A stretch of 10,118 nucleotides of DNA from Candidatus Ruthturnera sp. (lineage in GTDB: Bacteria > Pseudomonadota > Gammaproteobacteria > PS1 > Pseudothioglobaceae), in assembly GCA_018648985.1 (NCBI GenBank), contig JABGOT010000062.1, positions 1 through 10,118 on the forward strand, written 5' to 3'. Positions 6,359-10,118 of this stretch are shown here, piece by piece. Both the position numbers and the translations under genes were made by a program. How positions within the stretch are numbered: position 1 is the stretch's first letter; the number at the start of each line of letters is the position of its first letter. The notes under the pieces were generated by a model that was not told the origin of the DNA, searched no databases, and saw nothing but the letters and a program-made list of their open reading frames with translations.

Positions 6359-7965
6359 TAAGAGTTTTGAGACTCTTGCTCAATTAACTTTCTTGATGGT
6401 GGTGTGTTAAATGAATGATACTGAGCTTTTGGCTCTAATGTCCACTCCAAACCTTTTGCACCTTCCCAAGGGCGTGCCGTTGCCGGCTTGCCGTTACGAA
6501 CACAATCAATCACAATATAAGTCAATAAGATAAATGATGCACCGAAGGCAAAACCACCAATTGAAGAAATAAAGTTAAAGTCTGCAAACTGTAATGAGTA
6601 ATCAGGAATACGACGTGGCATACCCGCAAGACCTAAGAAGTGCTGAGGGAAGAACAATACGTTTACTGAAATAACTGCCCACCAGAAATGTACTTTGGCC
6701 AAGCCTTCGTTGTACATCTTGCCCGTCCATTTAGGCAACCAGTAGAACGTTGCCGCAATGATTGACCATAATGCGCCTGTTACTAATACGTAGTGGAAGT
6801 GTGCAACCACGAAGTAAGTATCGTGATACTGAATGTCTGCTGGCGCGATACCTAGCATTAAGCCAGAGAAACCACCAATCGTGAACAAGAACACAAACGA
6901 AATCGCCCATAGCATTGGCGTCTCAAATGTCATCGAACCTCTCCACATAGTAGAAATCCAGTTAAACACTTTAACACCCGTTGGTACCGCAATTAACATC
7001 GTTGCGTACATAAAGTACAACTCACCTGCAACTGGCATACCAGTTAAGAACATATGGTGTGCCCATACAATGTATGACAAGAATGCGATTGACGCTGTTG
7101 CATACACCATTGAAGAGTAGCCAAATAATGGCTTACGCGCAAAGGTTGGAATAATGTGAGAAACCACACCAAACGCTGGCAAGATCATAATATAAACTTC
7201 AGGGTGACCAAAGAACCAGAAAATATGCTGGAACATTACTGGGTCGCCACCACCGGTTGCATCAAAGAATGCTGTGCCGAAGTTACGGTCTGTTAGCATC
7301 ATAGTCACTGCACCCGCTAATACTGGCATCGCGCCAATTAGTAGGAATGAAGTAATTAACCATGTCCAAACAAATAATGGCATGTCCATTAACTTCATCT
7401 CAGGAGCACGCATGTTAAGTACCGTTGCAATAATATTAATCGCACCCATAATTGACGAGAAGCCTAATAAGTGAACACCGAAAATAAAGAAGTCAGTACT
7501 GTCTGGTGCAAACGTTGTTGATAATGGTGCGTAGAACGTCCAACCAAATGCTGGTGCGCCACCTTCCATAAAGAACGTGCTTAACAAGATACCACCAGCA
7601 AATGGTAGAATCCAGAAAGACCAGTTGTTCATACGAGGTAATGCCATATCAGGGGCACCTACCATCATCGGAATCAACCAGTTACCTAAGCCAACAAAGG
7701 CCGGCATAATTGCACCAAATACCATGATCAGACCATGCATCGTTGTTAATTGGTTAAAAAAGTGTGGGTCCATCAATTGCATACCCGGTGCTAATAATTC
7801 AGCACGAATACCCATTGCGAATGCACCGCCCACTAATAACATAGTGAAGGCAAACCACATGTAAAGCGAACCAATGTCTTTATGGTTCGTTGTCTTGACC
7901 CATCTCATCAAGCCTTTTTCAGGGCCGTGATGGTGATCGTCATGAGAAGCTGTTGCTGTTGTCAT
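6358..7965 (-). CDS. coxA: cytochrome c oxidase subunit I (aa3/caa3 type, CtaD/CoxA)
   Basis: This is the catalytic subunit of an A-family heme-copper oxidase, reducing O2 at a heme a3-CuB site and pumping protons across the inner membrane. The 535-residue length and 12-helix pattern are typical. H77 (TTMHGLIMVF) and H391 are the low-spin heme a ligands, and H389 (VAHFHYV) is the heme a3 ligand. H254, H303 and H304 bind CuB. Y258 in FGHPEVYIMILP is the tyrosine that crosslinks to the CuB histidine. E256 in the same motif is the helix VI proton-channel glutamate that marks A1-type enzymes, and K332 (PTGVKVFNW) marks the K-channel. A His-rich N-terminus (HDDHHHG, 8-14) precedes the first helix. 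A strong AAAGGAG ribosome site precedes the ATG, 16 bases after coxB. Confidence 0.99.
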   Translation of the reverse strand: MTTATASHDDHHHGPEKGLMRWVKTTNHKDIGSLYMWFAFTMLLVGGAFAMGIRAELLAPGMQLMDPHFFNQLTTMHGLIMVFGAIMPAFVGLGNWLIPMMVGAPDMALPRMNNWSFWILPFAGGILLSTFFMEGGAPAFGWTFYAPLSTTFAPDSTDFFIFGVHLLGFSSIMGAINIIATVLNMRAPEMKLMDMPLFVWTWLITSFLLIGAMPVLAGAVTMMLTDRNFGTAFFDATGGGDPVMFQHIFWFFGHPEVYIMILPAFGVVSHIIPTFARKPLFGYSSMVYATASIAFLSYIVWAHHMFLTGMPVAGELYFMYATMLIAVPTGVKVFNWISTMWRGSMTFETPMLWAISFVFLFTIGGFSGLMLGIAPADIQYHDTYFVVAHFHYVLVTGALWSIIAATFYWLPKWTGKMYNEGLAKVHFWWAVISVNVLFFPQHFLGLAGMPRRIPDYSLQFADFNFISSIGGFAFGASFILLTYIVIDCVRNGKPATARPWEGAKGLEWTLEPKAQYHSFNTPPSRKLIEQESQNS

Positions 7966-7981
7966 ATTATTTCTCCTTTAA

Positions 7982-9091
7982 TTAACGTGCAGATGTAACA
8001 TCTGAAGGTTGAACAACGCTGCCTGTGTTACCAAAGGCGTTTCTTTCGTAAGTAATTACTGCTGCAAGATCTGCATCACCTAACATCTTAAAGGTTGGCA
8101 TGCCACCCTTACCATGTAGAACAATACCGATATGATCTGCTGCCGCACCATTAGCGATTGGCGAGCCTGTCATTGCTGGGAAGATTGGCGGCATACCTGA
8201 GCCGTCTTTCTTATGACAGCCAGCACAGTTAGTGTTATAAACACTCTCGCCTTGTGTCATTAGTTCAGCCTTAGACCATGTTTTGTTTGCGCTGTCTGCT
8301 GCAGCTTTAGCAACTGCTTGCTGCTCAGACACCCACTTGGCGTAATCTGCTTTAGAAACCACATCAACCACAATTGGCATAAAGCCGTGGTCTTTACCAC
8401 ACAGCTCAGCACATTGACCACGGTAAGTACCGATTTCGTCAATTTGAGCCCATGCATCATTAATAAAGCCTGGGTTAGCGTCTTGCTTAACACCAAATTC
8501 TGGCACCCACCAGTTGTGAATTACATCGTTTGATGTGATTAAGAAACGAACTGAAGTGTCTACTGGTAAGACCAAGTGTTTATCTACTTCAAGCAAGTAA
8601 TTACCAACCGCTTCACGATCAGCGTCTGACCCTTCAACTACATCTTTATGAGATTGCGCTAGATTAGAAATAAAGCTAATGCCCTCTTCAGGGTAGTCAT
8701 ATTGCCATTTCCACTGGTGACCCGTAATCTTAACAGTCATCTCAGCTTTGGAGGTATCTTCTAAATCAATTAGTACCTTAGTAGCAGGAATTGCCATTAA
8801 TACTAAAATAATGATTGGAACAATTGTCCATACAAGCTCTGCTTTAGTGCTTTCATGAAATTGAGCTGCTACTGCACCTTTCGATTGTCTGTGCGCATAC
8901 AGTGAATAAATCATTGCACCGAATACAACTACCGCGATTGCTACACAGATCCAAAAAATCATCATGTGTAAATCGTAAATATCGTGACTGATTGAAGTCA
9001 CACCTTCAGTCATGTTAAGGCCGTACTCAGCAAACACATTGGTTGACATCATGCCAACTAGAGCGCTTAAAAGAGTTGTTAATCTTTTCAT
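7982..9091 (-). CDS. coxB: cytochrome c oxidase subunit II with fused cytochrome c domain (caa3 type)
   Basis: Subunit II receives electrons at the CuA centre and passes them to subunit I. With the start at 9091 the protein has 369 residues. There is a signal peptide (MKRLTTLLSALVGMMSTNVFA, 1-21), two membrane helices (about 42-65 and 85-106) and a periplasmic cupredoxin domain. CuA ligands are H192 (VIHNWWVPEFG) and C227, E229, C231, H235 and M238 in the CAELCGKDHGFM motif. A C-terminal cytochrome c domain has heme site C289-AGC-H293 and likely ligand M331 (GGMPTF). The fusion makes this a caa3-type enzyme that carries its own immediate electron donor. An in-frame ATG at 9160 lacks a ribosome site and would put a non-family extension ahead of the signal peptide, so I rejected it. 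This is the first gene of the operon. Confidence 0.97.
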   Translation of the reverse strand: MKRLTTLLSALVGMMSTNVFAEYGLNMTEGVTSISHDIYDLHMMIFWICVAIAVVVFGAMIYSLYAHRQSKGAVAAQFHESTKAELVWTIVPIIILVLMAIPATKVLIDLEDTSKAEMTVKITGHQWKWQYDYPEEGISFISNLAQSHKDVVEGSDADREAVGNYLLEVDKHLVLPVDTSVRFLITSNDVIHNWWVPEFGVKQDANPGFINDAWAQIDEIGTYRGQCAELCGKDHGFMPIVVDVVSKADYAKWVSEQQAVAKAAADSANKTWSKAELMTQGESVYNTNCAGCHKKDGSGMPPIFPAMTGSPIANGAAADHIGIVLHGKGGMPTFKMLGDADLAAVITYERNAFGNTGSVVQPSDVTSAR

Positions 9092-9095
9092 AAAT

Positions 9096-9100
9096 CCTCC
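9096..9100 (-). promoter_or_regulatory. ribosome binding site fixing the coxB start
   Basis: GGAGG on the minus strand lies four bases before the ATG at 9091, within TTGGAGGATTT. Together with the signal peptide that begins at this ATG, it decides the start against the in-frame ATG 69 bases upstream. Confidence 0.85.
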
Positions 9101-9127
9101 AATATAAATAAATACTATCCGTTTTCT

Positions 9128-9133
9128 ATAATA
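9128..9133 (-). promoter_or_regulatory. possible -10 element for the coxBA-ctaG-coxC operon
   Basis: TATTAT on the minus strand (9133-9128) would start transcription near 9121, about 30 bases before the coxB ATG. No convincing -35 hexamer sits 16-18 bases upstream; TTGCCA at 9160-9155 is 21 bases away. The real promoter may need an activator or lie elsewhere between 9092 and 9255. Confidence 0.3.
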
Positions 9134-9204
9134 CGTAACACGCATTAAAAACTGTGGCAAATGATACCTGTTTTTTGATCTGTGTTATAAAAAAAACCAC
9201 TTTC

Positions 9205-9218
9205 TTGACTTAAATCAA
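9205..9218. promoter_or_regulatory. FNR/ANR-like palindrome between coxB and the DUF2189 gene
   Basis: TTGACTTAAATCAA matches the FNR consensus TTGAT-N4-ATCAA in nine of ten defined positions. It lies in the 236-bp divergent region, centred about 80 bp upstream of the predicted start of the plus-strand gene and about 90 bp upstream of the weak coxB candidate. It is not at a class II position for either, so its function is uncertain. AT-rich DNA can give such matches by chance. Confidence 0.4.
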
Positions 9219-9255
9219 TTTCATCTAAGAATAAATGGATTATTGTGGCATCTTC

Positions 9256-9284
9256 TTGACAACCCTGCCAAGGTCTGATTTAAT
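9256..9284 (+). promoter_or_regulatory. sigma70 promoter of the DUF2189 gene
   Basis: TTGACA (9256-9261, perfect -35), a 17-nt spacer and TTTAAT (9279-9284, 5/6 to the -10 consensus) predict a start near 9291. That is about 37 nt before the ATG at 9328. It is the best-matching housekeeping promoter in the window. Confidence 0.75.
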
Positions 9285-9327
9285 GCATAGTTAGTTAATA
9301 TTAAAATTTCGTGAGGAGAGTGCAAAA

Positions 9328-10118
9328 ATGGCAATACCACAAACTGCAAGAATGCAGGAAAACATTGGCAAAACCGCCGAACTTAAAGAAGTCAGCATGG
9401 GGGCGCCTTTCACCTGGCTTAAACAAGGTGTTGGTGATTTTTTAGCTATGCCAGTTCTGGCGATATTTTTTGGAATTTTATTCACGGTTGTTTCTTATGG
9501 CGCATGGGATTACCTAAGTACTTCTAAAACACTAGGTGATGTTGCAGCACCTTTGTTGGCTGTACTTATCTTAATTTTAGGGCCAATTTCTGCGATGAGC
9601 TTGTACGACGCTTCAAGACGACTGGCCGCTGGTGAAAAACCCAGTATTGGCACTGTGTTTGGCGCAGCATTTAAGGCTAACGGCTCTTGCCCAAGTATTT
9701 TCTTATCGGTGATTTTAGTGGTTCTTGCCATTGCTTGGATGATGTTCTCACCACTCATTTACGCAGTCTTTAATACTGGCTCTTTAAATATTGTTAGTGA
9801 AAACCAAACGGTGGTTCAAGCCATTCTGGCGGACATTACCAGTGGTGCTAATACGGGCTTTGTGGTGACTTACTTTATCTTTACAGCGGTAGTTGGTTTA
9901 ACCTCGTTTATGATTAGCTGGTTCTCTTTCCCAATGGTGTTGGACACAGATTGTGACCCATTCACAGCAATTGTTACTAGCCTAAAAGCTGCTATGGCAA
10001 ATTTGGTCATCATGCTTATTTGGGTGCCGATGGTGGGTATTTTGGTATTGGGCGCATTAATGCTGACTGCTGATTTATACTTTGTTGGCTTAGTTGTTGT
10101 TATTCCAGTATTGGCTCA
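9328..10118 (+). CDS. DUF2189 family integral membrane protein (3' end beyond window)
   Basis: This is a plus-strand gene divergent from coxB, open for 263 codons to the window edge. The start has a GAGGAGAG ribosome site. After a polar N-terminus (about 1-26) the protein reads APFTWLKQGVGDFLAMP, then about six hydrophobic helices (about 41-60, 72-92, 123-145, 178-203, 222-247 and 250 onward). LGPISAMSLYDASRRLAAGE (84-103) and SWFSFPMVLDTD (197-208) are, as I recall, typical of DUF2189 proteins (WL..GW.DL near the N-terminus, GP...GLYE.SRR, FPM..D). These often lie near cytochrome oxidase genes in Proteobacteria. Function is unknown, and a link to the oxidase is suggested only by the neighbourhood. 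Only the last few dozen residues seem to be missing. Confidence 0.85.
   Translation, partial: MAIPQTARMQENIGKTAELKEVSMGAPFTWLKQGVGDFLAMPVLAIFFGILFTVVSYGAWDYLSTSKTLGDVAAPLLAVLILILGPISAMSLYDASRRLAAGEKPSIGTVFGAAFKANGSCPSIFLSVILVVLAIAWMMFSPLIYAVFNTGSLNIVSENQTVVQAILADITSGANTGFVVTYFIFTAVVGLTSFMISWFSFPMVLDTDCDPFTAIVTSLKAAMANLVIMLIWVPMVGILVLGALMLTADLYFVGLVVVIPVLA

Noticed and set aside
6833..7864. Plus-strand open frames of 66-95 codons antisense to coxA
   Set aside because: They mirror the codon pattern of coxA, lack ribosome sites and resemble no family I know. The same holds for the short plus-strand frames opposite ccoP, ccoO, ccoN and coxB.
8260..8496. Minus-strand 78-codon frame inside coxB
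   Set aside because: It is an out-of-frame overlap with the CuA and linker region of coxB and has no features of its own.
9092..9160. Longer coxB start at 9160
   Set aside because: The 23 extra residues precede a clear signal peptide, have no ribosome site and span the weak promoter candidate. GGAGG sits before the ATG at 9091.
9175..9190. TTGATCTGTGTTATAA as a further FNR site
   Set aside because: Only the left half-site matches; the right half lacks ATCAA.
9291..9758. Minus-strand frames opposite the DUF2189 gene
   Set aside because: The plus-strand frame has a ribosome site, a promoter and family-like membrane segments. The antisense frames have none.
1..10118. Mobile element, CRISPR or defence system
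   Set aside because: No transposase, direct-repeat array, integrase or defence-type domain is visible. The tRNA-Thr gene has no integrase or obvious attachment-site repeat beside it within the window.

Overview
The window is a respiratory locus from a gammaproteobacterium. It carries two complete heme-copper oxidases in tandem on the minus strand, bounded by a tRNA-Thr gene on the left and a divergent membrane-protein gene on the right. The DNA is AT-rich. The layout (coxB with a fused cytochrome c domain, coxA, ctaG, coxC, a DUF2909 protein and SURF1, next to ccoNOQP) suggests a gammaproteobacterium. The C-terminal tail of CcoP resembles, as far as I recall, the WRDTGKMIKKA-type helical domain of SoxXA-binding proteins. 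That points to a sulfur oxidiser, possibly of the SUP05/Thioglobus kind, but this lineage is an inference.

Right to left, in the direction of transcription, the first block is a caa3-type (A-family) oxidase operon: coxB (subunit II plus cytochrome c domain), coxA (subunit I), a 32-codon single-span ORF, ctaG/cox11 (CuB insertion factor) and coxC (subunit III). A strong intrinsic terminator follows coxC. Beyond it lie a DUF2909 twin-transmembrane gene and SURF1, which overlap at ATGA.

The second block is the C-family cbb3 oxidase operon ccoN-ccoO-ccoQ-ccoP, ending in a terminator whose hairpin core and loop match the one after coxC. A perfect FNR/ANR palindrome overlaps the SURF1 stop codon. 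It lies exactly 41.5 bp upstream of a start point predicted from a TATCAT -10 element, which is class II FNR promoter geometry. The expected logic is that the caa3 enzyme serves oxic growth, the high-affinity cbb3 enzyme is switched on when oxygen falls, and Cox11 and SURF1 assist oxidase assembly.

At the left edge, tRNA-Thr(UGU) has its own promoter between it and the ccoP terminator. At the right edge, a DUF2189 membrane protein is transcribed divergently from coxB, from a near-consensus sigma70 promoter. A degenerate FNR-like site lies in that divergent region. The DUF2189 gene runs off the window.

I see no mobile element, CRISPR array or defence system. The genes are mostly well-known respiratory families. 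The less ordinary points are the CcoP tail, the enlarged CcoO linker, the tiny ORF between coxA and ctaG, and the regulatory sites.
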